Part shown: positions 1 through 11,712 of the stretch, piece after piece
Layout of the letters: each line of letters opens with the position of its first letter
Numbering within the stretch: the first letter of the stretch is position 1
NCBI GenBank assembly: GCA_036362985.1
Contig: JAYGXS010000002.1
Coordinates: 11,167,502 to 11,231,501, forward strand
Length of the DNA stretch: 64,000 bases
From: Ligula intestinalis
Lineage: Eukaryota > Platyhelminthes > Cestoda > Diphyllobothriidea > Diphyllobothriidae
Direction: 5' to 3'
Notes under the pieces: model-generated
Databases searched by the model: none
Told to the model about the DNA's origin: nothing
The model's input: only the letters and a program-made list of their open reading frames with translations
Program-made: the position numbers and the translations under genes

Positions 1-261
1 GCCTGTCAAATTTGCCCTACTTATATTTGAATGCCTATATACAGAATATACTATTCCTCCCACCTGGTGTCCCGTTTTTTTTCGTCTTAAAAATCGCAGT
101 GGTAGTTTATTCCCAGCGCTTTCTGACGATATGTCCCACAAGAGGTTGCCAAGAAAACAAAATGGACCTACTGAGTTAGGAAAAAGAGCAGGCAGCGTTG
201 CCTAAGTTTGGCCCTAATATATTCGCTCAAAAAGATTTCTAAGAAGGAGATCTTGCTCTCT

Positions 262-334
262 TATGATGTCCCTGAAGGCGAATCCGCGATGCATATCGAA
301 AGATAAGGCGAATAAAATTATTGTCCCAGCGATC
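262..334 (+). repeat. Hammerhead-like short dispersed repeat, copy 1
   Basis: A CTGAAGG core is followed by a stem-forming AATCCGCGATGCATAT segment, then CGAAAG, GGCGAATAA and TCCCAGCGATC. The same order (core, GAATCCGCGAYGGATATC, AAAACGTC, GGCGAATAA, about ten bases, CCCAGCGA) recurs near 11645, 14618, 48462 and 61918. This copy is degenerate in the first core. The spacing and the CTGATGA/GAAA order resemble a hammerhead ribozyme, which is an inference. Confidence 0.5.
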
Positions 335-352
335 AAGTCATCGTCGTCGTCA

Positions 353-409
353 TTTCCTTCTTCTTCTTCTTCTTCTTCTTCTTCTTCTTCTTCTTCTTCT
401 TCTTCTTCT
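353..409 (+). repeat. (TTC)n microsatellite
   Basis: Uninterrupted TTC triplets run for more than 50 bases. They follow directly on a TCATCGTCGTCGTCATT stretch at the end of the dispersed repeat upstream. No ORF uses the tract. Confidence 0.95.
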
Positions 410-699
410 CATTGACCGTTCTGTTGCACAAAGACTCTAGTTGTGTTTATCATTTAAACCAGCAACTCTGCTCTCCTACCTGTATTTACCAGTTAGTTTG
501 CCTGGTAGTTGGTTATCGGGCAGTTGTAATTATTGCCAAATGACGGACATAGCTTTTCACGAGTTGCCAAACAGATAAGTAAGCGCTTACCCCTGCTTAA
601 AGAAGAAGACCCTTCCTCGTAACCTACTTGCATGTTAATTATTAATTGGTACTAAAACGTCACCTTGGGAAACAAAATGGCTGCAAAATGACTAAAGTT

Positions 700-1078
700 G
701 TGGTGGTGTCACAGGGAGTTAAGTAAGTTTAACCCTAGCAACTGCGATCTTCCAAACAGGCTTCTTTAGTAGACAAGAAGTCAGTAGAGGCCAAAATAAA
801 AGGAACCGTTTATTGTGTACACAGAGTTACGAAGACTAGATGAAAGAAGATTGACTTAGGAACATACGAACAGCCAAGATGCCAGCCGGGTCCAAGTGCC
901 AGTTTGACAGCAGTCAGATCAGTGGGCAGGGAAAGCAATTCAAGCGTGCAGGCTTGCTAGTCGTCGCCGGGCGAGAATGCAATTTTGCGGAAACTATCAT
1001 TGGCTGTTCCCAGACAACGAGATCAACGGCTGCGGGACATTAGGAAAGTTCAGTTTGGCGCGAGCTAGTCACGGCTAT
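700..1078 (-). repeat. Solo-LTR-like element, copy 1
   Basis: Read on the minus strand it starts TGACTAGCTCGCG and ends CCCTGTGACA, so it has TG...CA ends. It has an AACAGCCAATGA box and a central GTACACAATAAA that could be a polyadenylation signal. Related copies occur at 15240-15672 (minus), 27658-28090 (plus) and 46212-46498 (minus). No internal retroviral-type coding region adjoins it, so a solo LTR is the simplest reading. A SINE or MITE remains possible. Confidence 0.5.
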
Positions 1079-2700
1079 GGAGCTTCATCGACAAATTAGG
1101 TTTACGTATCGCAGCTGACGTGAAGCTTCAAAGTTATGTTTTACCGTTTCTTCGCTGTCCCAGTAAACTTGTCACGCGTGAAACGGTGAAAACGAAGGAC
1201 CAACACAGGGTGGACAAAGCCAGTTGAAGAAAGAAATATGTAGGTTCAGCACTTTGACTACCAGAAGACTAATGGCATATCTTCCAATGAACTACAAATT
1301 CGTTAAAATATCAGCTAAATGTAAAAAATAGCGATGCCCGCGCATGATCGCCATTCGTTTACAATTAAGAATGTAAGCATTCAATTCGAAAACTATCAAC
1401 AAAGAACACAGTAACGTAATAAAGTTAGCAAGTGTACTTATTTGAGCACTATGTATGAACTAAGAGGAGATTATGTGACTCAATTTTTCAAAAAATGATG
1501 CTTCGGTCTACCAATACCATTAAGCTGCGAAGCCAACCGTGCACCGTGAATTTTAGCATTTATTTATCAATTTTACGCGCAAAACCATGCAGGCAGTAAG
1601 CTGGGTGGATAAAATTTATCCAATTGTGATTAAATTCATGGTGCACGCTGAGCCGCGTAGATTAATGGTGGAGCGTTGGCTGCACAAAAGCCTCCCCTGT
1701 TGTGTAGTTTCAACTACCACCGAAGCTGCAATTTTCCCATTTGGTTCGCATAAATTAAACAAATCTGCCAAATTTCCCTTACAACTAAATTTTTTTGACA
1801 GAGGGTTGCTTAAGTATAATCCATCAATAAAGTGAAAGTTATTGATAATGCCCTTGTTACAGATATGCATAATTAAAGTGTTTATCCGTATAAAAACGTA
1901 ATAATGAAGTTTAAATGTAACCTAGAATTTAGAAACCTATACTTTTTTAGATAGCGCCCCTTAACTGAGGAAAATGTGAAAGAACCCATAGTGTCCAGTC
2001 TTAAGGTCCCACTCGCAACTGTCCATAGTATTTTTCCCACTCCTGTTTCTGTCGAATGCCACTAAGGACGCTATCGAGAAGCCCACCAAAGAACAACGAA
2101 CGTACTGGGGATGTGGTCCAGAAGTTTGTATTTGGAGAATAAAAGCGGTATGTGTAGATTTTAAACAAGTTTATGAATATTCTTCGGCCACAAGTTTGGA
2201 AACCTCAGATGCGGTTAGACAGAACCTATTCAGCGGCGTCCAGCTGCTGAGAGAAATAATATATTCATAAATTTGGGCAAAAAAGGTGAGTTCATAAGCA
2301 AGAATCTTCAAATATCGCGGTACAGACTAATGAATGTAAACTTTGCAAAGCCATGATTTATTCTTTGCAGACAGCGGTAATAAGTAATTAACTACCAATG
2401 AAAAGTAATTAAAGGTTTATTTTTCATAGAATTGAGTGATATACCTTTGATTCAATGAAAATATTAAGTGTATATTCAATATATATTCAATTTAATTCGA
2501 AATTAATTGATTAATTTTGTCAAAATGCTTTGAGCAATTTTGGAAGAACAGCAAGAGCACTGTTAATAAATTAATATCTAATGTCAGGCTGTGTATATTA
2601 AAAAGTTGACAAAGCAAACATAAGCCTATATATTTGAAGGTAAAGCCCAAGATGCAAGCTGATGCTTACCTGAGCAGCAGCGCTCTACAAGTTAAAAGCG
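1079..2700. other. AT-rich non-coding stretch
   Basis: No supported gene, RNA or clear repeat was found. The short ORFs at 1587-1870 overlap on both strands and show no recognisable motif or splice context. The stretch lies downstream of the 3' end of the minus-strand micro-exon gene. Confidence 0.5.
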
Positions 2701-2727
2701 AACTGTTTGTTAGCTGAGACTAGGTGA

Positions 2728-2733
2728 CTTTAT
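2728..2733 (-). promoter_or_regulatory. Candidate polyadenylation signal of micro-exon gene 1
   Basis: AATAAA on the minus strand overlaps the TAA stop codon of the last exon (GAAGAATAAAGTCACC). It is the nearest canonical signal to the end of the coding sequence. A downstream signal could be used instead. Confidence 0.4.
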
Positions 2734-4250
2734 TCTTCAAACAACTGATAGTCGAAATTGAAACCTGAACATAATTTACTACTGTAAGTGCAATATATAC
2801 ATATATATCTATATAAAATGCTTACTCGGTGATTTGCCGTAAGCGGGTGATCTACCGGGTGTGGGTTTCTTGCCTGAAAAAAAGCAATATTCAAAGTTTC
2901 AAAAAAGCCATGTTTTCCGCGAACAACGGACACAAAATGCATGTTCAAATATATGTTGAATAACTGATATGCAATTACCCCTGGACTTGCGTGCCCAGTA
3001 GCATTCCTCGTAGTCGCTATCAGAGTCAGAGGATGAACTGCTGTCCGAGGATGAAGATGATGATGAAGAAGATGAGGACGATGAGGAGGAGGAGGAAGAT
3101 GAAGACGTGTACCCATCACCTGCAATAGACGCGGACATTTTTTAAAATTAAAAACCCTTCAAATTTATGCCCAAATTGCTTAATTTTACATTCTATTAAC
3201 ACTTACACTCGTATTCTGCGGGCTGCCTGGCCCTCATCTTTCTCTGCGCGGCCCGTGCTGCAATAGCATCTATGAAATAAAAAAATTAAACAGCGCACAT
3301 GAAGCCTTGCTCTTTGATAAGTTGCTTGTGTTGCAGTTAATGGAATAAAATAATAAGAAGTTTGGCATTAATATAGCGTATTTCTACATACCGTTGCCCT
3401 TCTTCTTCCAGGTGCGGGCGATTATTATCTTTTCTTCTCCACAATTTGGATCACAAGCCTTGTTCACTGTGAGGTAGGCATATCAGAAGAAAAGAGACTT
3501 TGATGTAATCTGGACTTAAGAGCCGAGTGCAAAGCTAGCAGCAATAATAAAAGCGAACTGACCGACTGGGGCCTTATTCCAGTAGCGTTCCACCATAATC
3601 TTCTCCTCACCATCGTCGGACTCATCACATGAATCTGCAAGACGGAACTTGTGCATAATTATACAGGTATATCATAAGGCAAGTGTTAAATTTTGTTTAA
3701 TATACACTTATACTTACCAACGTTAGCCTGCTTGGGATAAGGCTTTTCTACAAAGGTTAAAAGTGCCTTTTAAGACCAAACCGGTGAAATTTAAGTTCAG
3801 CAGAGGTTGCGCTCAAAGCAAGCATTAAGCACACAGATCAGCTGCCATTATTTGCAAATGTTGTTTAAAGCGAGAGTTCTGCAATTAATTTTACCTTCCC
3901 GTCTGTTGTTCCTTGGTCGTTGATTTTCTATAGTTGAATGTCAGCATATTTTTTAAACTCTAGTAATATCATAAGGTAATTTTCCGCTTCCTTAACCTTA
4001 AGGCATATTTACGACTGACAGGCGCTTGTCTGTCTTATCATTGAAATGTTTACTGCATATTATGGTCAGCGCATGTCGTGATCCATATGGAAATTTAAAA
4101 AGCTCTGACTTCGCTTATTCATCGCAGCAATAGAAGAGCATAAAAAAGCGAACTTACGATAGCGAGGCATTGTAGGTCTGTACTGTCGGTTTCCTAAACG
4201 GTGGAAATGTGGCTGAGGTTGATAAGGTCCATTGTTGCGCTTTTTTATAC
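2730..4250 (-). CDS. Micro-exon gene 1 (3' nine exons), unknown secreted-type protein
   Basis: Nine exons fit together on the minus strand: 4250-4158 (93 nt), 3927-3895 (33), 3747-3718 (30), 3634-3563 (72), 3466-3392 (75), 3269-3207 (63), 3119-2979 (141), 2873-2826 (48) and 2764-2730 (ends TAA). Every acceptor ends in AG. Donors are GTAAGT, GTAAAA, GTAAGT, GTCAGT, GTATGT, GTAAGT, GTAATT and GTAAGC. All introns are phase 1, so each internal exon is a whole number of codons and could be skipped without a frameshift. The frame stays open for about 195 residues. The protein starts basic and rich in Tyr, Pro and Asn. It then carries two consecutive EEKI-x-V/I-x-R-x-W-x-K segments with a CDPNCG motif, a 20-residue linker, a long Ser tract ending in DSDSDYEECYW, and a GKK...SPAY...SPSF tail. 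The first exon is not found. Introns are about 80-290 bp. A paralogue lies on the plus strand at 36768-38091. I do not recognise the family. Confidence 0.8.
2979..3119 (-). repeat. Serine-tract exon (TCx/AGY codon repeat) of micro-exon gene 1
   Basis: This 141-nt exon encodes CDGYT, then about twenty Ser residues, DSSSSSDSDSDYEE and CYWARKSRG. The Ser run uses mixed TCT, TCA, TCC, TCG and AGC/AGT codons, so it is not a pure DNA slippage repeat. The alternating Ser-Asp end resembles casein-kinase-2 target acidic stretches. The paralogue on the plus strand lacks this exon. Confidence 0.75.
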
Positions 4251-4684
4251 CTGAATGTAGGTCCAATCCGCTTTTAGACGATCGTACTCAATTAAGCCGG
4301 ATAGGTATGAGCCAACGCATGAGGCATGAGTGCACAGTCTTGGGCTGCCGGTATAGTCTTGTTACGAGAGCGAAAATAAATCAATTATCTGGGCCCAATC
4401 AACAATCAGTAGCGTACCTTCTATGCTCTGCGCATCAACTCTGACCACGATGCATGCTACTTTGACGACAAGATATGTTTTTTTGGGGAAAACCCCTCTT
4501 TTACAAATGCGTATCAAATTGTTGGCTTTTTTCATATAAGATAAAAAATTGCTAAAATGGAGAAATTTTTTAAATCACAGGTTCATTTCCCAGTCAAATA
4601 TTAGGCTTGCTGCCTTGTAAGCAAAACACACGATAATTATTTTTTGAAATTAAAGCAGCAGTATTTAAAGCAGTGTACCACATA

Positions 4685-5225
4685 TACTCTTAGTCCCAGC
4701 ATTGCGTCCTGCGAAAACCGTTGTTAAAGGGGTTTGGGAGTGAAATTTTCAGACAGGCAGTAGAATAAAATCCTATAATTGCTGTATGCATTTTTATTTT
4801 ATGGTGGTTAGAAAGCTTTTTGATTTATATCTGTAGATTTTATCAATATTTATTATCGTTTAACTTATTGCGGAAAAAATCAATAATCTAAATGCACGTT
4901 TCTAGGAATTCCTGAAAAAATAGAAATGATAGTTATGAGGTTGCCAACTTAAACTTAATAGAGGTCTAAATTAACGTTCTGGAGTAAGATAAGAATACTC
5001 CACGGCGCGTAGTGCCGTGCACACCCTCTATTTACGTGCGGAATATTGTTCTTTAGCCACCATGGAAAATACATTATACTACCATTTTCCATTCAAAATT
5101 TACTTTTACAAATGTCCTTTACTGTCTCTCCTATTTTCCCGCCTCCTTAACCCATTTTACTACCGTTTCCCTATGAAAAAATGCTGGAACTAAGGATATA
5201 TGAGGTGCACTACTTTAACCATCTT
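4685..5225 (+). repeat. Dispersed repeat of about 540 bp, copy 1
   Basis: It aligns along its length with 60290-60815. Shared blocks include TTTAACxTATxxxGGAAAA, GAATTCCTGAAAA, ATGGTxGTTATGAGGT, TACGTGCGGAA and ATATGAGGTGCACTA. A third partial copy is at 15150-15225 (CCCCTAGTCCCAGAATTTTG). No coding motif was seen. Both full copies lie in the same orientation. Confidence 0.75.
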
Positions 5226-5689
5226 TTCTGAAATTATTTCAGATAGCAATGAAAAAGCCCCAAGTCCATTTTGTCTGCATCAAATAAACTATTTTAAATA
5301 AGGCATGCGTTCTATAAGGTTGATGCAGGACATAATAAAATTCAAAATCAATCAAAATATTATTCTTAGTTGCTCCCTGTTTTAATCAATATCATGTTAT
5401 AATATTTTGTTCGGTGAGGCCAGAATATCTTGAATTTGCCAAGTATGGCTCGAATGCAAAAGTTTTTATGCTTCAAGCTTAAGTGTGCATACTGTATTTG
5501 AATATTCTGGAATTTAAAAAAAATCCAATACATGCTAGCAAAGGATAGTTATATGCGCGGTCCATAAATTATTTATAGTGAAACTGTTAATTCCATAGAA
5601 CTGCTTTTAATCTTGGACGCAGAATAGCTCAAGCCAAGTCACGATTTTGATCACACAAGTAGTTTTTCATAGTTATTTGGAGGTTTTAT

Positions 5690-5875
5690 AGAATCGCTTT
5701 TTTGAGATGACCAAAATGTGAACAAGTTCAAGGCGTTTAGCGGAATTTGAACATGCGAATCAGAGAAGGCCTTTTCCGGAAGCAAGACGCTAAAACCACT
5801 TAGCTACAAACGCTCCGCCTCGCGCCATGAATTTAATCACATTTGGGTCGATATTTTCCACCTTACTTTACCACC
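5690..5875 (-). repeat. tRNA-derived SINE, family A
   Basis: Minus-strand reading gives AATATCGACCCAAATGTGATTAA, GGCGGAGCGTTTGTAGCTAAGTGG (A-box-like) and a degenerate TTCAAATTCC B-box-like segment. It shares the ATCGAYCCAAATGTGATTAA head and the tRNA-like core with the two copies at 57283-57762. It is not a functional tRNA because the cloverleaf is not preserved. Confidence 0.6.
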
Positions 5876-8800
5876 CATATTGAATCTTCCAATGCAGAAC
5901 AGTTTAATAAAAGTATTTTCTTTTTAAACGATCGACGCCAGAGTCTGTTGCCTGATAAGAATAGTCGGTTTTAAGACCTGTTCGTTCGTCTGCAAAAAAA
6001 GTGGGAATCGAGTTCTTTGTAGGGGTGTTTATGGCATAAATATGCTTTCTGGATGATATGACTGAGGGGTATTGAATGGAATGAATGAGGACCAGCACTG
6101 TTGACAAAAGAATGAAAAGCCAATATAATTTGGCCTTTCGTGAATGCTCTTTGAGACATGATTCGGAAAAAATTTCGCTTTGCAGTAACGTACCAGATGA
6201 CTTAAAATTTCCAAAACAAATTATATCAGAAAGCAAGCGTTTTACATTTCAGCCCTTGGAGCCAGGCAGTATATTTAAATAAAGATAGTTTTTTTGCCGC
6301 TGCGCTATATCCTTGCAATATGACATCATCATGTCAGAAAGTCCGTAATAAATGTTAACGGAGACCACACAAGCCGCCTGACGAATAAAGCAGTGCCTTT
6401 TATTTGAAAATTATCTTATCAGCTCATCAGTGGAATAGCACCTGCTTTTTAAACAATATTATTTTTAAAAACGTCCCTGATCAATCGTTATCTTATTATG
6501 ACTTGATAAAATTGAATCTATGGGCTAAGCACGGTCACTGATGCGTTTGTCGAACATGTTTAATTTAGCGCGCCTTTGAATACAATCTTAAGCCCCCATA
6601 GACAGTTTCATATCTCGAACAACTTGTATAGTTTGGTTACTTTTAACGAAGACAAGGGAGACTGCAACTATAATTTCTGGCCCATCAGTTATTGCTGGTA
6701 TCGCAAGCAGGCTTTTTAAAATACAATTACATACCTAACGGAATAAACATATACGACTTCGCTAACCTTTTTTAAAAGAACAAACATTTTCTCAGGTGTG
6801 TGTTCAGTTACAGGGCTAATGGTAAAAGCCGACGTATCTCTATAGATATAGGATAAAGAAACGTTCTACGGTCGCTCTGGAAAAATTGCTGATAGTCACT
6901 CTTTGAGTTTAACTACAGAATAAGGCTAATGGAAGTCCACTAAGAGGGTTGGAATTTGTATGGGGATTGAATACCTTACAGTCACCCCATATTAAAAAAC
7001 TTTTAGCCTATCGTGCATTAGGCTCATGTACAGTGGTCAATAATGACCATGCAACGCTAATTATGAAATTTGGCTGGACCCGTAAGCATATATTTGAAAA
7101 CGCTATTGTAATAAACTGCAATCATTCAATTCTGTAAATGCTTTTTCGTTAGGAAAATCAGCGTTTTAGTTAGGTTAATTAAAAGAAATGGACATTTATT
7201 TTCGCGGAAATGAGAGTAGTCTCATATCGAAGGCATGTCCTATGCTATTACGAAAGAGAGAACCAAACTACACTTATGTGTTGATAATACTAGGAAGGAA
7301 CTGCAAAATAAGCAAAAAAGTGTAGATTATATCCCTTCCAGAACTGGGAAAGTTTATCCAAAATTGTTCAGCTTGAAGTAAAGCCAACTTAAAGAGATCA
7401 ACTTTGTTTGCAGTAACATCAACGGTTCGTATTTCAAAAATTATGTTAAGCTATTCTATGAAGTTTTTGTTGCACAAAAAGCAGTAAGAGAAGAGTATTT
7501 GTTTAAATGCACCAATGAACCTCAAATTTCCTTAAATAAAAACCAAATGTCTAACATGTTCTCGCAAATTTAAGACAATGAAGCCGATATTGGATATAAG
7601 TCTTGAAGAAATAAAGTTTTTTTGTATACTTTCCGTTCCCCTTTTGCCTTATTTAGAAACGGAAGAGAAGGAAAAATAATAAGTTGTTCAAAAAACGGCA
7701 ATTTATATGGCCAGATTTTTTGAATTCGCCAGTTAATAACTGAATGTAAAATTAATCTACCCATGCAAAATATAATCCATTATAAATATAAAACAAAGCT
7801 CTTTCATCTTCAGTCAAATCGAATCGTTTGTTTCAGGAAACTAAAATAAATTCTCAATAGTACCAAATTTCATTGTGACATCACGTTGGATAAAGTAAAT
7901 TTACGCAGAAGGTCGTCAACCGAATATATAATCAAGGCAATTTCTATAAGGTAACCTTTTGTGGAAAGTTTTATGATTAATCTTAGGAATAGTAATTCAG
8001 CAAATCCAGTGTGGATAAGATTTACAGTCGACAGTGTAATTTGCTGTTTTGAGGCATCTCTTTATAATAAAAAAGTTGCCATGTTCGTTAAAAATAATGT
8101 CAAAAAACAGTTCATTTCGGTAAATGCTCTTTATATCTATCTTATCTAAAATGTTTGAGTGTAAACGTCGAACAAATGCAGAATTTGTAAATAAAATCAA
8201 AGAAGATAGTAAAAAAAGGAAAATAATGGCACACTTATGTTGATGACATTCAATAAATACTTATCCAGTAAGACAAAAGTGAACATATTATCTTGAACAA
8301 AGAAAAGTTCTTTCTATATATAGAAAATGGTTGCTTCAAGTTTTCAATTTAACACTATATTTAAATTTATTGCTCGAATTTATAGCACCTTTAACGTCTC
8401 CATAATCATGGGATCACCGAGAAAATTTTATAAATCTTTACAAACACTTAGTAATTTCTATGGTTCTTTTAAGTACCTAATATGCCTGAGGCAGTTCATT
8501 ATTAATTCTAGATCTTCCTCAATGCATTCACATTGGTATTCGAGCAATGATCAAACTTAGTCTGTGGCGACTTCTATACGTAGGAGCGTGACCCAGTTTC
8601 CTAGTACGAATTTTGGACTTAATAGCTAAAGTTATTCATTCATATTTCAAGAAGATTTTCTGGGTTCCAAAAAAATAATTTGAAATATTATACGCGCTTG
8701 TTTTCAAGTGTCAAGTTTTGCAATATTTCCATCGTACTTCTATTTCTATCCTGTCTATCTACTCAATTCTTCGATTGTCCCTTTGTCCTCCTACAAAACT

Positions 8801-10366
8801 AATTGCATAAAATTTTACAGTTGGGAATGCTTGCATGAAAACCACACATGTTAGGTAAAGAAGCATCATAAATGCTGAAAGATCATACGCTGATCTATTT
8901 AAACACTCCTGATAGTCCGATTACAAACGGTTATCTTCAGATCATCTGTAGATACCAGCGAAAAATTTGGTTTTTGATCGCCTTCATTCATTTTCTATCC
9001 TGAAAACCCAACCCATTAGTCCAAGATAAATTAAATTGTGCTAATATATTAAACACTGCCAATAATTTTCGCTTATTATATATCTTCCGTTATTGAAATC
9101 TAGCAAGCGCATAGTTGTAAGCTTGTATGTTCTACTTGAAACGTACTAATCAGTCACTTTGCACAAAGAAAAATTATAAGTACTTACTTTGATGCGAATG
9201 CTTATGCTTAAAACAATCATAGAATAAACATTCGATAAAACTTGAATTTTACTTTTTATAATGTGCCGAATATATGATTAGTCTAATGGGCACGATGTGT
9301 TTAAGATATTCCAAAAAACAAATATCTGTTTTTTAAAAAGTCAGTGCTTACTTGAATTTGCTCTCACTGACTATCCTATTATATACCAGTGAAGTAGCTC
9401 CTTTGTAACCAGTCGAAAACATTAATATACACCATAAATAATTACCATCTTTTTTGCTCCCAAGTTAAAATTCTTAGTCTATGTTAGTTTCACTAAAACA
9501 GGAATGCTATCGTAAAAACAGCTGTTTTTAAATTCAATTAAATTGACTTCAATTTTCACTGAATTCGTTTGGAAATGAGGTAGAATATAGATATTATTCA
9601 CCAGTGTGCCTTTATAAAACACCTCTTTTATGTTTGTACTCCCGAGCGCTTTTCAGTTGGTCGGGTGTCATACTCTTATTCCTCATCGTAGTGGTTGTTC
9701 ATTCGCCTTTCCAAATGGATTTCACGTTTGTTGAGAACCACAAGTTTGACCCAAAACGCTCGGCTACAAAAACCTTTGAAAAACTCTGCACGTAGAACAA
9801 GATTTCATACTGGCTCTTGATTTGTAGATTCTGAAAATAAATACGGATTTGATAATTTGGGTGTAATTTCAGTGTATTAATATAATAGACATTTGCGAAG
9901 CATTTTTTGAAGGACTGCAGAGGTCTCATCGCCAAAAAACAGGGTGTGGTAAAATGACTCCCTTTCTGCAAACAAATTATATGTCTTATTCCAAGATATG
10001 AGTCGTGTTCCAAGTCTTTATTTCGTGAATGGCTTCTCATCAGGTCATCAACTTTAATATAATAATAATACATATAATAATGTAATAAAATTTTTCATAT
10101 AATAAATCTACTTTCCAGAATTTAAGGAAATGCGTTTTTCCACATAACGATACCTAGAAACACATACGCGAGCAACCGACAATTGATTAGCTATCGTACT
10201 GCCTATAAATTAACGCTCACGAGATATTAAATCCATAATTTTCTAGAGAATTTTGGGATATTTTCAGACCTCTACTGTAAGGTGCGCCCTGAGTTATCTA
10301 CAGAACAAATGACAAGTATACTTTTTAAATCTGAGAATTTGTACATAAAAGATTTCAAAGTACCCG
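5876..10366. other. AT-rich stretch without supported genes
   Basis: Many short ORFs occur on both strands. One at 6236-5904 (minus) has a hydrophobic run (AKLYWLFILLSTVLVLI), but I could not connect it to splice sites or to micro-exon gene 1. Nothing here resembles a known family. It may be intronic or 5' flanking sequence of gene 1, whose first exon is missing. Confidence 0.45.
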
Positions 10367-10999
10367 TCACAGAAATCTGAAGAGTATTTGGCAAGCATAC
10401 GTATACTTTCAATAAATTCTCATCAGGCCATTACATTTATATGGGAAGGGGTAAGGCGTAAAAGGTAATATTGTAGGCAAATTAGTTCAACGTTACAGGC
10501 AAATTAGTCCGGGGGAAAGAGTAGGGGGTGGGGTAGTAACAGGCAGCTAATTAAGCGGTAAGGTTAAGGACCCCAACGAAGCCTTCAGGGTGATCTACAA
10601 GGTCCCACCAAGCTACCCTAAGTCACTGGGCCAGCGACTGTTGGCAACAGCAGAAGCAACTGCTATCCGGTTGAGGAAGCCAATTTTGTGCACGCAGAAG
10701 AACCTGCTGCAAGCCCCAAGCTTAGCATGACCAACGGCCACCTAGCTACCGGCATTTCCCCAAGCCTCCTCTCCTCTTCCACCACCCCCCCTTCTCCCGT
10801 ACCTTACCGCTTAATTAGCCGCCTGTTACTACCCCACCCCCTACTCTATCCCCCAGACTAATTTGCCTGTAACGTTGAACGTAATTTGCCTACAATTTTA
10901 CCTTTTACGCTTTACCCCCCTCCCATATAAATGTAATGGCTTGATGATAAGTTATTGAAAGAATACGTATGCTTGCCAAATAGTCTTCGGATTTCAGAG
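10367..10999. mobile_element. Penelope-like element fragment with inverted termini (fold-back)
   Basis: Two arms of about 199 bp (10367-10565 and 10801-10999) are inverted copies of each other. Each runs from TTTGGCAAGCATACGTAT through ATTACATTTATATGG (left) to AATTAAGCGGTAAGG. The 235-bp centre, read on the plus strand, encodes a degenerate PLE C-terminus (EAFRVIYKV, LGQRLLATAEATAIRL, LCTQKNLL). The same C-terminal words occur in the copy at 50.7-51.2 kb. PLEs are known to carry terminal repeats in direct or inverted orientation. Reverse transcriptase and GIY-YIG are absent here. Confidence 0.8.
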
Positions 11000-11640
11000 T
11001 ATATTAACGAAAGTTGGTCTTGATGCTCAACGTGGCATTAATTTCCCTACTTTTTTTTGCATTTATGAAAATGAAAACAGCTCATTAATAAAAAGTTTTA
11101 TTTTGGTTGAGACCACGCATGATGTGTTGATAATATGGGGATTCCTGGTGCAAATATGCACAGTTAATCAACTTTTCCATATACTGTGGGTTGTTTTAAC
11201 ACAGTTGCTTTAGTAGATAGAGAGTACTGGTATGAATAATGTTTGCTAAAACATCCCAGACAATTAAGCGCTTGATGCGTTTGTTTGCCCGCTGTGCCAT
11301 ATTCAGTCCTCCGACCCTTGGTAATTGAATAAGCATAAAATCGCTTGCTTTTACGACCGTTAATTGATATTTCTAAATAAATATTCAAAAGATTACTTTG
11401 AAAACGGTTTTGCACCCCAACTAGTACACCAATTCAAAAAAGTAAGGGCAATGGCACTATAGCAAACATTTAAATGTGCGCCACCCTCGTATACAGTGTA
11501 TTGTTATTCATAGACCTGTGCCTTGACCTAACTCATTAAACTCAGACCATATTTAAAGGAAATAAATGATTTTATCTGCATTTTTAAAGAAAATCTTCCA
11601 TCCAAATGATACAGCAATGGGGCTGCTAGTATTTATGCTT

Positions 11641-11712
11641 ACGTCTGATGAAAGATCCACGGGGGAATTCGAAACGTCAGGTGAATAACACCTTAGCCCA
11701 GTGATAATACCT
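11641..11712 (+). ncRNA. Hammerhead-ribozyme-like motif, dispersed family
   Basis: CTGATGA (11645-11651) and GAAAC (11671-11675) flank AAGATCCACGGGGGAATTC. AGATCC and GGAATT in that segment can pair at five of six positions. GAAAC is followed by GTC, giving a self-complementary ACGT as in double-hammerhead forms. Downstream GGTGAATAA and CCCAGTGA place it in the same family as 262, 14618, 48462 and 61918. Activity is not shown. Confidence 0.5.

Noticed and set aside
353..409. CRISPR-like or regulatory repeat array
   Set aside because: It is a plain trinucleotide microsatellite. No direct-repeat/spacer array exists anywhere in the window.
5904..6236. 110-aa minus-strand ORF with a hydrophobic segment as first exon of micro-exon gene 1
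   Set aside because: No phase-1 donor that fits the next exon was found after the hydrophobic core, and the three overlapping frames are equally open.
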